A stretch of DNA of 64,000 nucleotides, from positions 62,001 through 126,000 of the forward strand of contig NZ_AQQR01000011.1 in NCBI RefSeq assembly GCF_002210095.1. Reading direction: 5' to 3'. Every line of letters begins with the position of its first letter. The stretch's first letter is position 1. The notes beneath the pieces are model-generated. The model worked only from the letters and a program-made list of their open reading frames with translations, was not told the DNA's origin and searched no databases. This DNA comes from Marinibacterium profundimaris. Its GTDB lineage: Bacteria; Pseudomonadota; Alphaproteobacteria; Rhodobacterales; Rhodobacteraceae. Of this stretch, positions 53,372 to 63,597 are shown piece after piece. The translations under genes were made by a program, and so were the position numbers.

Positions 53372-53778
53372 TGTGGGTCTCCTTCTTGTCGGCAGCAGCT
53401 GCCGGAGCTTCGGTCCGCCGCGGGCGCGCGGGAGCGCGCGGCCATCGGCCAGCAACAGAATCTAATCTCATATCCAAAAGTTGCCATTTCAAATAAAAAC
53501 GAACGGCGGTGCGCCCCCGGCCAGGGTTTGGCGAAACTGTGACTGCAAAATGATCACCGCGGCGTGAGGCCCCTCGCCCAGGCACACCGCGCGCAGCAAC
53601 CCGGACCCGTCGGGGGTGTCCTCCGCCCCTGCGCCCCGGACAGGCAGGGCACCGCTTCCTCGGCCCGTTTTTGCCGACCGGAATGATTTTCCTGTCGCTC
53701 CGGTGTCATGCGGCGGCACTATCAAATCGGCCCGACTGACGTCATACTGAGCCTATCGCCAACCCAGAGGTCCTTTCC
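53372..53778. other. Divergent control region between the binding-protein and cpdB-like genes
   Basis: About 400 bp without a gene. It contains an AT-rich patch at 53460-53505, with one TTTCAAAT half-site resembling the MarR-type operator, and a CGGCAG-cag-CTGCCG hairpin at about 53390-53404. Promoters for both flanking genes must lie here. Confidence 0.4.
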
Positions 53779-55737
<1,959 letters not shown>

Positions 55738-55769
55738 CGGGGCCTGGCATCACGGCCATCAAGCTGCAG

Positions 55770-55798
55770 GATCACCGCTCCGCTTGTGGGCGGTGATC
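55770..55798. terminator. Hairpin between convergent genes
   Basis: GATCACCGC at 55770-55778 pairs with GCGGTGATC at 55790-55798 (9 bp, 11-nt loop) between the convergent cpdB-like and cyclase genes. No T-run on either side. Confidence 0.5.
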
Positions 55799-55819
55799 GC
55801 CGCGGCCCGGTCACATAGC

Positions 55820-57643
55820 TCAGCTGGGATACTCCAACCCGGCCCGGTCCAGCCCGTCCATGAGCTTGTCCACCAGCTCCTGCTCCATGCCCCGCGCCCG
55901 GAACGGCTGGCTCGGATCGCGCGCGTAATCCGGTTTCAGCTCAAGCACCCGGTCCAGTGTCTGGCCGGCCATCTCGTCGTCCCCGTTCATCGCATAAGCC
56001 GCCGCAAGCGCCGCCTGCACCATGTAGTTGCCCGGAACGTTCACGTTCTGCGCATGGTCGATGGAGGCCGCGTAATCGCCTTCGAGATAGGCGTGCAGCT
56101 GCCAGATGAAATCCCACCAGGACTGGTGCTTGGGGTTCAGCATCTTGGCGCGGGTCACCCAGTCCTTCCCGGTTTCCCATTGCCCGGCATAGGCCATCCA
56201 GGTCCCGAGGTCGGCCAGCACGAAGGAATCGTTGGGGTTCAGCTCCACCGCCTTGCGGGCATAATTCGCGAAGACCTCGGGCGGATCGCCGACCATCTGG
56301 CTGCGGATCGCCAGCGCGTAATAGGCATCCGGATTCGACGGATCGAGGTCGAGCGCCCTTTGTGCGGCCGCCTGGCTGTCCTCGGCCCAGCTTTCCTGCG
56401 TGTCGATCGCGTATTTCTTGGATTCGATATGAGAGAACGCCAGCCGCGACCAGGCCAGCGAATAGCTGGGGTCGAGTTCGACCGCGCGAAAAAGGCAGTC
56501 GCGCGCCCGGCGGTGCCGGTCCGGGGCGAAGGTTTCGTAGAACCAGTAGGACAGAAGCACGCATTCATAGGCGCTCAGGTCGTGGGGGGCCTCGGCCTCT
56601 ATCGCCCGGGCCAGTTTCGCGTCGAAGATCGGCGCGTCGGCCGAGCCGATTTCGGCCACAACACGCCGGGCGACGCCGATCTGCACCTCCAGCACGCTTT
56701 CGGCCGTCAGGTCGCGTTCGAACGGCCCCGGGGCGTTCAGCTGCCTGCAGTCGCGCGCATCGGTGCAGGATGTCGTCACCCGAAGGGTATCGCCCGCGCG
56801 TTGCACCGTGCCGGTCAGTATGAAATCCGCGTCCAGCTCCCTTCGGATCGTCGGGCAGTCGGCATCGGCGAATTGCCGGGTCGAACTGGGCGACAGGACG
56901 AAGAGATTGGAGAATTTCGACAGGAAGGCGTTGATGTCCCGGCTGAGACCTTCGGCAAAGAAGGCCTCGCCTTCCGACACACCCAGTTCGTCGAACGGTA
57001 TCACGGCAATGCGCGGGCCCGTCGGCATGCCGTCATCCCGCGTCATCAACAGGTAGCCCCAGCCCAGCAGGCCCACGACGATCATCGCGGCGGCAAGGCC
57101 CATGGGCCAGTAGCTTTGCAGCCGGCGCCTGCGATAGTCGCGCGCAGCATCGGCGGGCCAGCAATACAGGTCCAGCCGGCGCGAGATGTTCTTGACGCTG
57201 TGCTTGCCGATGGGGGCGAAGGTCTCGTCGACCTTGCCGACGATCTGATCGGCCACGACGCTGGTGATCAGGATACCGCCCCGGGGCGCCAGCGGCTCCA
57301 GCCGCGCCGCGATGTTGAGCCCGTCGCCCAGCAGCGTGTCGGCCTCCTCCGAGACATCGCCGAAATGGACGCCGATCCGCAGGTCGAACGTGTCCTCCCC
57401 GGTTTCGGCTATCCGTCTCTGAACGGCGCCGGCGGCCCTGACAGCATCGGCGGCAGTCGGGAATTCGGCAATGGCGCTGTCGCCGGCAGAGGAGAAGATG
57501 GCGCCGTGGTGCCGCGCGACGGCGTCGTCTATGATCGCCCGCGTCCTGGAGAATGCGGCCAGGGCGCTGGCCTCATCCCTTTCCATCCTTGCGCTGTAGC
57601 CGACGGCATCGGCGACCATAAAGCCTGCGAGCCTTCGTGGCAT
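55820..57643 (-). CDS. Class III adenylate/guanylate cyclase with TPR repeats
   Basis: A 607-residue inner-membrane signalling protein. The N-terminal cyclase domain (about 1-165) has the first metal Asp in GFMVADAVGYSARM, the second in SSAGDSAIAEFPTAADAV, and the transition-state Asn/Arg in LGDGLNIAARLEPLA. One transmembrane helix (about 182-205) is followed by a TolB/FlgO-like region (RIAVIPFDEL, FILTGTV) and TPRs (about 330-560, e.g. AVELDPSYSLAWSRLA, ALDLDPSNPDAYYAL). Cyclase and TPR parts would lie on opposite sides of the membrane. ATG at 57643 with GGAGGGGG. Confidence 0.88.
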   Translation of the reverse strand: MPRRLAGFMVADAVGYSARMERDEASALAAFSRTRAIIDDAVARHHGAIFSSAGDSAIAEFPTAADAVRAAGAVQRRIAETGEDTFDLRIGVHFGDVSEEADTLLGDGLNIAARLEPLAPRGGILITSVVADQIVGKVDETFAPIGKHSVKNISRRLDLYCWPADAARDYRRRRLQSYWPMGLAAAMIVVGLLGWGYLLMTRDDGMPTGPRIAVIPFDELGVSEGEAFFAEGLSRDINAFLSKFSNLFVLSPSSTRQFADADCPTIRRELDADFILTGTVQRAGDTLRVTTSCTDARDCRQLNAPGPFERDLTAESVLEVQIGVARRVVAEIGSADAPIFDAKLARAIEAEAPHDLSAYECVLLSYWFYETFAPDRHRRARDCLFRAVELDPSYSLAWSRLAFSHIESKKYAIDTQESWAEDSQAAAQRALDLDPSNPDAYYALAIRSQMVGDPPEVFANYARKAVELNPNDSFVLADLGTWMAYAGQWETGKDWVTRAKMLNPKHQSWWDFIWQLHAYLEGDYAASIDHAQNVNVPGNYMVQAALAAAYAMNGDDEMAGQTLDRVLELKPDYARDPSQPFRARGMEQELVDKLMDGLDRAGLEYPS

Positions 57644-57881
57644 GCCCCCCTCCGCCAAAACCTGCGGGTCGAGTATGACTCACAGGGCACAATCCCCCAA
57701 GCCCGATGTGTTGCGGCTCATGCTGCCTTGGGCCGCAGGTGTCCGGGAAATGGCCTCACGCCCAACGAATACCTCTGCAAAGTCCGGTCTTCAGAACCGA
57801 GCGAATTCAACGTCGACCCGATCCACCAGATGTCGGGGCCGAACACCTTGTCCGGAATTCTGCATGTCGGACGAATGGCCG

Positions 57882-59171
57882 CTATTCGATCTCGGAAGCG
57901 AGCCGTTTGGCGAGAAGGCTGATCAGGAACACGGCCACGACAAGAAAAAGCGCGCCGACCATCCAGGCCGTGGGCGTGGAGTAGACCTCGGCGATCGCTC
58001 CCACCAGGATCAGACCCAAAGCCGCTCCGAGTTGCTGTATCAGCGACCTCAGAGACAGCATTGTGGATCGCTGGCGGTCGTCCACGCATCTGTGCAGAAT
58101 GCTGCTGGCCGGCGTCTCTGAAACGCCAAGGAAAACGGAGTACAGGATAAAGACGATCGCAAAGCCGGCGATGCTGTCCTGCAGGGCCAATGCGATCTGA
58201 ATGCCCGCCATGCAGGCAAAGGCGGACGCAAGGGTTATCGCGTGCCGCCGTCTGAACATGTGGCTGATGCGCGGAGACAGCGACGCGCCAAACGCGATTG
58301 AAAAGAAATAGGTCGCGGTCAGGACACCGATAGCCGTGTTTGCATATCCGTCGTCCAACATCGGCTTTACATGGGTCGGCCAGATCACTTCGACCGGGTT
58401 GGTCGCCATCAGGAAAAACGTCAGAGCAGCCAGAAGCACCGACAACGCCGGATGCTTCAGGGCAAGAAGACCTGCGTCCCTGATCACCAGCGGTACGGAT
58501 GCAAACCCCCGTTTCAAAGCCTGGGGATTCAACGGGCGCGGTTCTTCCACGATGACACACAAGGTGTAGACGAACACTCCGGCCATCACTGCAAAGCTGG
58601 CCGCGTAGGACACATCGTAAACGCTGAGACCCCGCCTTTCTGCCAGCGAACCAAAGAGATCGGGCAGCAGGCCTCCTACAACAGCACCCACGGCCAGGCC
58701 CATGGCATTGGCCCATTGCGCCTTTGCGAGAGCAGGTTGAACATCCACATTCGGCGCCGCGGCCTTGAAGGTTTCAACGAACCAGGCGTCCAGCGTGCCG
58801 GACCGTAGGGCACGCCCAAAGCCGATGAAGGCAAAGGACACCGCGAGAACATGGAAATCACTGGTCGACAGGAAGAGCGCAAGAGAGATCAGGCTGGCGA
58901 CGACCGCGGCCAGGAAAACCGGCTTGCGTCCGATGTTGTCGGCCAATCCCCCGAAGGGGAGTTCCATCGCCATGGTCGTGAGTGAGTAGACCCCGAACAG
59001 GAGTGAAATCTGGAACAGGTCCATACCTCGATCGGTCAGCGCCAGGGCAACAACGGCAACCGTCAACCCCATCGCAAAACGGTCGAGAAACTGGTGGACC
59101 TGAAACACCCGGATGTGCCGCCTCGCCGGACCGGACAGCGCAGCGACAGAGAATTCTAAATCGGTTGCCAT
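57882..59171 (-). CDS. MFS transporter
   Basis: A 429-residue major facilitator protein with about 12 hydrophobic segments. The loop 2-3 motif is GGLADNIGRKPVFLAA and the N-terminal helix region is HQFLDRFAMGLTVAVVALAL. Possibly a drug or metabolite exporter. GC content and codon choice are visibly lower than in neighbouring genes, and the gene ends about 240 bp from tRNA-Arg, both suggesting recent acquisition. Start at 59171. Confidence 0.85.
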   Translation of the reverse strand: MATDLEFSVAALSGPARRHIRVFQVHQFLDRFAMGLTVAVVALALTDRGMDLFQISLLFGVYSLTTMAMELPFGGLADNIGRKPVFLAAVVASLISLALFLSTSDFHVLAVSFAFIGFGRALRSGTLDAWFVETFKAAAPNVDVQPALAKAQWANAMGLAVGAVVGGLLPDLFGSLAERRGLSVYDVSYAASFAVMAGVFVYTLCVIVEEPRPLNPQALKRGFASVPLVIRDAGLLALKHPALSVLLAALTFFLMATNPVEVIWPTHVKPMLDDGYANTAIGVLTATYFFSIAFGASLSPRISHMFRRRHAITLASAFACMAGIQIALALQDSIAGFAIVFILYSVFLGVSETPASSILHRCVDDRQRSTMLSLRSLIQQLGAALGLILVGAIAEVYSTPTAWMVGALFLVVAVFLISLLAKRLASEIE

Positions 59172-59416
59172 GGTCGCAGCTTCGTCTTTCCAGGCAACTT
59201 GCACAATATCCCGACAGAGCCGTTGCCGATCCCGCGTGCACCGAAGCGGTCGCCGGAACACGCCACGACTTACTGCACGAGATCGAGCAGCACTGGAAGC
59301 AGGCCAACCGGAAAAGGCGGCTCAGCGGAACAGGCCAGCAACCGAACTTGTTCGAAACCTCGGATTCAAACCGGAAGTGACGACTAAACCGTCGAAATGA
59401 AAAATCTCTCTGGATA

Positions 59417-59493
59417 TGGCGATCCCTTGAGGACTCGAACCCCAAACCTGCTGATTAGAAGTCAGCTGCTCTATCCAGTTGAGCTAAGGGACC
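59417..59493 (-). tRNA. tRNA-Arg (TCT anticodon)
   Basis: Read on the minus strand: acceptor GGTCCCT pairs with AGGGATC, D-arm AGCTCAACTGGATAGAGC, anticodon arm GCTGA-CTTCTAA-TCAGC giving TCT (reads AGA/AGG), T-arm with GGTTCGAGTCC, discriminator G and encoded CCA at 59419-59417. Complete and normal. Confidence 0.96.
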
Positions 59494-59611
59494 GCGCGCC
59501 TGCCGATGTGCAGCAGCGGGCGCGTCATTTCAAGCCTTCATTCGCCGCAAGTCACCCAGACCGCCCCACGACAATCCCTCCCGGTCACACCGCGCGCCCC
59601 GCGCCGGACAA

Positions 59612-59662
59612 GGGCCGCGCCGGAGAGCGGGGTGGGTGGGTGGGCGCTCTCCGGCGCGGCCC
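59612..59662 (+). repeat. G-rich-loop hairpin repeat, copy E
   Basis: The longest stem of the family: 17 bp perfect (GGGCCGCGCCGGAGAGC with its complement), one more G-C pair inward, enclosing GGGTGGGTGGGTGGG. This is a textbook G-quadruplex sequence with single-T loops held at the tip of a hairpin. It lies 12 nt beyond the stop codon of the ABC/cNMP protein gene (minus strand) and 119 nt upstream of tRNA-Arg. Confidence 0.85.
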
Positions 59663-59674
59663 AAGGGCGCAGCG

Positions 59675-62617
59675 TCAGCTCGAGACGTAGCCCGCCACCA
59701 CCTGCAGCAGCTTGAAGGCCGTCGCCGCGTCGTTCTCCACCACGGCAAGGAATTCCTCCTCGCCGATCCGCAGGCAGACCAGCCCGGTCTCCGCCTGCAT
59801 CGACAGCGCGCGCGGCACCTTGCGGATCAGGCCAAGCTCTCCGACCAGCGTCCCCGGCCCCACCTTGGTGATCAGCCGGTCCTCCTCGTCCTCCTGCGGC
59901 AGGTAGAGCCCGGCCTCGCCCTCGATCACCATGTAGGCGCCGTCCGTCGGCTCGTCGCCCTTGCGGAAGATCACCTCGCCCGCATCGGCCTCGTACCAGC
60001 GCGCACCGAAGGCCAGCAGCCGCAGCTGGCGGCGGTTCAGTTCCGAAAAGAGCGGCGTCTGTTCCAGCGCCCGCAGCTTGCGCGCGAGGTCGGCGCTGGC
60101 GGCGCTGTCGCCCTCGACCGCGTCGCGCGCGGTGTCGGTGATCAGCCGGCCCTGGTTGATCTCGTAGAAGGCATCGAACTGATCGGCATCCTCGAACCGG
60201 TCGTTGATGTAGATCAGCGTCGCCTCCGGCAGCAGGTCGCGCAGATTGCGGAACAGCGCCTTGTGTGTGTCGCTGTCGAAGCTGGCAAAGGCCTGGTCCA
60301 GGATCAGCAGGTCGGGCCGCTTGATCGTGGCGCGACTGAACGACAGCGGCTCGGCGAAATAGGCCGGCAGCCCCTGCCCGCCCAGCGCGATCGGCACGTC
60401 GAAGATCAGCTGCAGGATTTCGCTTTTCATGCCCAGTTCGGTCAGCGCGTCGCTCACCACCTTGCGCAAGTCGTCTGCCCGCGCGCCCGACGCCTCCGAT
60501 ATCTTGCCGTACATGGCGTTTTCCAGAACCGTCAGCCCGGGCGCATAGGTCTCGGGATCGAGCGGCGCGAAGAGATCGCCAAGGCTGCGCTGCAGCGTCT
60601 CGGCATGGCTCTTGCGGATCTCCAGGATCTGCTCCTTCACCGCCTGCGGGAAGGCCGGGCCGATCTGCTCGGCCGAGATGCCGAAGGGCACCGTCAACAG
60701 CAAAGCCAGGTCCTCGGGCGAGAGGTCGGCCACGGCCGCGCCACTGTCGCGGTCGACCAGTTCCAGCGCCGCCTCGTAGGTCGCCGGGTCCAGGCCCAGA
60801 CGCCGGAACAGCGGATGGTCGGTGCCGTCCAGTCCGAAGATCTGGCGCAGCATCTCGATCACGTCACGCGACAGCGCCACCAGGGGTTCGTCCAGGTTCA
60901 GCGCGCGCAGCTGGGTCAGGAACTCGCCCTGTTCGGCCAGCGCCTCGCGCGTGATGGGGCGCAGGGGAGAGGCATAAAGCAGGTTCTCCGCCACCGGGAG
61001 CGCGTGGTTGTAAAGTTCGGGCTTCATGAACAGAGCGTGGCGCCGCAGGCCCGAGGCGCGGATCGCCTCCTGGATCGCCGGTCGGCTGGCCACCAGGCGC
61101 GCGGCCAGGTCGGGATGCGTGGATTCGGCGAATTTCTGTTCCAGCCCGCGCCGGAACAGCATGGTGCCTGTGCCCATCCCCTCGATCAGCTGGCCCCACC
61201 AGGCGCGCAGGGCGGCCTCGTCCGGCACGCCCGCGCGTTCGGGATGCAGCCAGTCGGCCTCGAACGGATCGGGGGAATTGCCCGCCCGCAACGCCTCGGC
61301 CGCGGCTTCGGGATCGAAACTGCCATCCTGCGGGAAGGGCCGCAGCGGCATCAGCACGTTGTCCCCGAACGTGCCCTGGAACAGAACGGGGCGCGAGCTG
61401 ACGCGCCCGATGCGCGCCGCGACCGCGGATTGGTGTAACTCCTGCAGAGGCTGACCGGCGATCTTCACGCCGCCCGCCGAAGGCGTCACCTCGCGCACAA
61501 GCAGTTCGGACAGGGCGCGGCGGTCCTCGGCGCTGGGGGCAGCGATGCCGATGACGGCCCCGCCCGGCAGAGTGACGTCGATATCGTCCAGCACGGCATT
61601 GCCGTCGGCGTCGCGGATCGTGACATGATCCAGCACGATATCTCCGGTCAGGCGCGGCAGGTCGTCGGGCTCTCCATCGAAGAGCCTCTCGTCCACCATG
61701 GCCGGCGGCGCGAACCGTTCGATGATGATCTCCCAGCGGACGGCCATGTCCTGGGTCTGGTTGTAATAGGTCAGCAACTCTTTCCACGGCGAGCTGAGAT
61801 CCTTGTAGGCGGCCAGGGCCGCGACCAGCGCCCCGATGGTCACGCTTCCCTGGATCACCAGGTAGCCGCCGATCGAGAAGAAGAAGAAGGGCGTCATCTG
61901 ACCGATCAGGTTGTTGACGAACTTCATGAAGAATTTCTTTTGGTAGATGACGAACCGGATCTCGTAGAGCCGGCCAAGCCGGTCGGTCACCATCGCCATG
62001 CGCCAGCGCCAGCCGCCGTGGGTGCGGATCGCGCTGGCCCCGGCGGCGCTTTCTCCGATTTCGCCGGCCAGGCCCCGGACCTGCACGATGCGCTTCTTGT
62101 TCCACTGGTTGATCTCGCGCTGCATGCGCGGGATCAGCCAGGCCTGCAGCGGGATCAGCGCCACGGCGGCCACGCCGAACCAGAAGCTCTGCGCGAAGAG
62201 GAAGAACAGGATCGTCGCCATCTGCCCGGCCTGCAGCACCGGCTGGGACAGCATGTCGCCCATCAGCCCGCCCATCGGCTCGCTCTCGGCGGTGATCATC
62301 GACACCAGCTCGCCCTGGCTGACCCGTTCGAAATAGGGCTGCGGGAATCGCAGGATGCGGTGGATCAGCAGGTAGCGGAACCGGCGCAGCATGCGTTCGG
62401 ACAGCACGCCCTTCATCGTGTTGATGCGCATCTTCAGCAGCCCGTGGGCCAGCACCGCCAGCAGGAAGCCGAAGCACAGGATCAACAGGAAGGGGATCTG
62501 CTCGATCTCCCACCCGAACACAGGGATCGGCGTGACCGGCGCGCCGATGGCGTCATTGATGATGCGCTTGGGCAGTTCCAGCGTGAGGTACAGCAGAGGG
62601 AACAGGCACGCTGTCAC
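59675..62617 (-). CDS. ABC-transporter-like protein with degenerate ATPase and C-terminal cyclic-nucleotide-binding domain
   Basis: A protein of at least 980 residues. An ABC type-1 membrane domain (about 5-300, five or six helices) is followed by an ATPase-like domain split by a long insert (about 430-690), then a cNMP-binding domain (about 850-975; LRLLAFGARWYEADAGEVIF, LVGELGLIRKVPRALSMQA). ATPase motifs are degenerate: the Walker A region reads IGIAAPSAEDRRA with no Lys, the signature is LSFSR, Walker B ends ILDQ in place of ILDE, and the H-loop is YIND. GTG at 62617 is the first standard start, but coding similarity appears to continue upstream to an ATC at 62683. Confidence 0.82.
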   Translation of the reverse strand: MTACLFPLLYLTLELPKRIINDAIGAPVTPIPVFGWEIEQIPFLLILCFGFLLAVLAHGLLKMRINTMKGVLSERMLRRFRYLLIHRILRFPQPYFERVSQGELVSMITAESEPMGGLMGDMLSQPVLQAGQMATILFFLFAQSFWFGVAAVALIPLQAWLIPRMQREINQWNKKRIVQVRGLAGEIGESAAGASAIRTHGGWRWRMAMVTDRLGRLYEIRFVIYQKKFFMKFVNNLIGQMTPFFFFSIGGYLVIQGSVTIGALVAALAAYKDLSSPWKELLTYYNQTQDMAVRWEIIIERFAPPAMVDERLFDGEPDDLPRLTGDIVLDHVTIRDADGNAVLDDIDVTLPGGAVIGIAAPSAEDRRALSELLVREVTPSAGGVKIAGQPLQELHQSAVAARIGRVSSRPVLFQGTFGDNVLMPLRPFPQDGSFDPEAAAEALRAGNSPDPFEADWLHPERAGVPDEAALRAWWGQLIEGMGTGTMLFRRGLEQKFAESTHPDLAARLVASRPAIQEAIRASGLRRHALFMKPELYNHALPVAENLLYASPLRPITREALAEQGEFLTQLRALNLDEPLVALSRDVIEMLRQIFGLDGTDHPLFRRLGLDPATYEAALELVDRDSGAAVADLSPEDLALLLTVPFGISAEQIGPAFPQAVKEQILEIRKSHAETLQRSLGDLFAPLDPETYAPGLTVLENAMYGKISEASGARADDLRKVVSDALTELGMKSEILQLIFDVPIALGGQGLPAYFAEPLSFSRATIKRPDLLILDQAFASFDSDTHKALFRNLRDLLPEATLIYINDRFEDADQFDAFYEINQGRLITDTARDAVEGDSAASADLARKLRALEQTPLFSELNRRQLRLLAFGARWYEADAGEVIFRKGDEPTDGAYMVIEGEAGLYLPQEDEEDRLITKVGPGTLVGELGLIRKVPRALSMQAETGLVCLRIGEEEFLAVVENDAATAFKLLQVVAGYVSS

Positions 62618-62683
62618 GACAAGCAGGATCAGCTGGTCGCGTTTCGAGTTCTTCCAGATGAAGGAAAAGAGGGAACGTTCGAT

Positions 62684-63116
62684 ACTGGATATCCGTCTTG
62701 ATCGGGCGGCACCGGACCACGTGCCGGGCCTTCACTTCGCACTCAGAAGGGCACATAGCGGGCCGCCACGCGACCCGTACTCGTCCGATACGCGGCAACT
62801 GTTGTGGAGTGCGAGGTTACCAAGGCGTGGGCGGCGAAATCAATGGCTTCCGAGGTCGCGGCGGCCCTGAATCTTCCTCTCCCCCGCCTGGCACGCCACA
62901 TGGAACCGGCCCGCGCGCCGCCCCCGGCCTGCCGGCGGCCCCGTCCGGTCCGATCAGGGTCCCTGGCCACAGGCCCCGCAGGGCGCGCCTGCCGGTTCGG
63001 CAGGCAGCTCTCGGCCGGTCCCGAGAATTGATCCCGCCCGCCGATTGCGGTGCGGCCGCGTTGCCCATAAGGTGAAAGCTGCGCCAGATTTGGGGAGACG
63101 GCGGGCCTTGGGCGAT
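62684..63116. other. Divergent gap upstream of the ABC-like and DUF3307 genes
   Basis: About 430 bp without a supported gene; it must hold the promoters of both flanking genes. It contains an AT-richer patch around 63060-63100 and a GC-rich self-complementary stretch (GCCGGCGGCC near 62930). Nothing else was recognised. Confidence 0.4.
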
Positions 63117-63497
63117 GTGACCGGACAGATTCTGATCCTGCTTGTTCTTTTGCAGATCAAGCACATGTTCGCCGATTTCTACCTGCAGACCCCGCGGATG
63201 CTGTCGGGACGCGAGACCTATGTCCATCTCGGGCGGGCCGAACATGCCGGTGTGCACGCGCTGGGATCCATGATCGTCTTCGTGCTGATGGGGACGCCGG
63301 TGCTGCTGACCCTGCTGATCGTGGCCGCCGAATGGATCGTGCATTTCCATATCGACTGGGCCAAGGCGCGCTGGTCGATGTGCAAGCAGCACACCCCGTC
63401 CGAGGCCGGCTACTGGCGCGCCACCGGCGCCGATCAGTTCGGCCATCAGCTTACCTACCTGGCCATGGCCTGGGCCTGGTGGATGTGGGCCGCCTGA
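63117..63497 (+). CDS. DUF3307 family small membrane protein
   Basis: A protein of about 126 residues with two or three hydrophobic segments (ILILLVLLQIKHMFADFYLQ, SMIVFVLMGTPVLLTLLIVA, YLAMAWAWWMW) and the DUF3307 hallmark K-H-x-F-A-D-F-x-L-Q-T. The later WIVHFHIDWAKARW segment has conserved His and Asp residues. The start is uncertain: GTG at 63117 or TTG at 63108. Function unknown. Confidence 0.75.
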   Translation: MTGQILILLVLLQIKHMFADFYLQTPRMLSGRETYVHLGRAEHAGVHALGSMIVFVLMGTPVLLTLLIVAAEWIVHFHIDWAKARWSMCKQHTPSEAGYWRATGADQFGHQLTYLAMAWAWWMWAA

Positions 63498-63517
63498 GGC
63501 GCAGGCCGCGCGCTGTC

Positions 63518-63597
63518 CGTAGGGTGGGGTTATACCCCACCGCAGCGATGACCGCGCCACCTGCCCCGGCATCGGTGGGGTAAAACCCCACCCTACG
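63518..63597. repeat. Inverted pair of 25-bp CGTAGGGTGGGGT-type repeats
   Basis: Left unit 63518-63542 and right unit 63573-63597 are inverted copies (24 of 25 positions match), 30 bp apart; each contains its own GGTGGGGT..ACCCCACC palindrome. A third copy is at 22480-22505. The right unit overlaps the end of the minus-strand cyclase gene and provides its TAG stop (63593-63595). Confidence 0.8.

Noticed and set aside
53460-53505. Sigma-54-type promoter upstream of the binding-protein gene (TGGCA near 53481 on the minus strand)
   Set aside because: The -12 GC element is missing at the required spacing; only the -24-like half is present.
59194-59380. Possible remnant of a transposase or integrase next to tRNA-Arg
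   Set aside because: The fragment is too short to assign to any family, and no duplicated tRNA end (att site) was found around the MFS gene.
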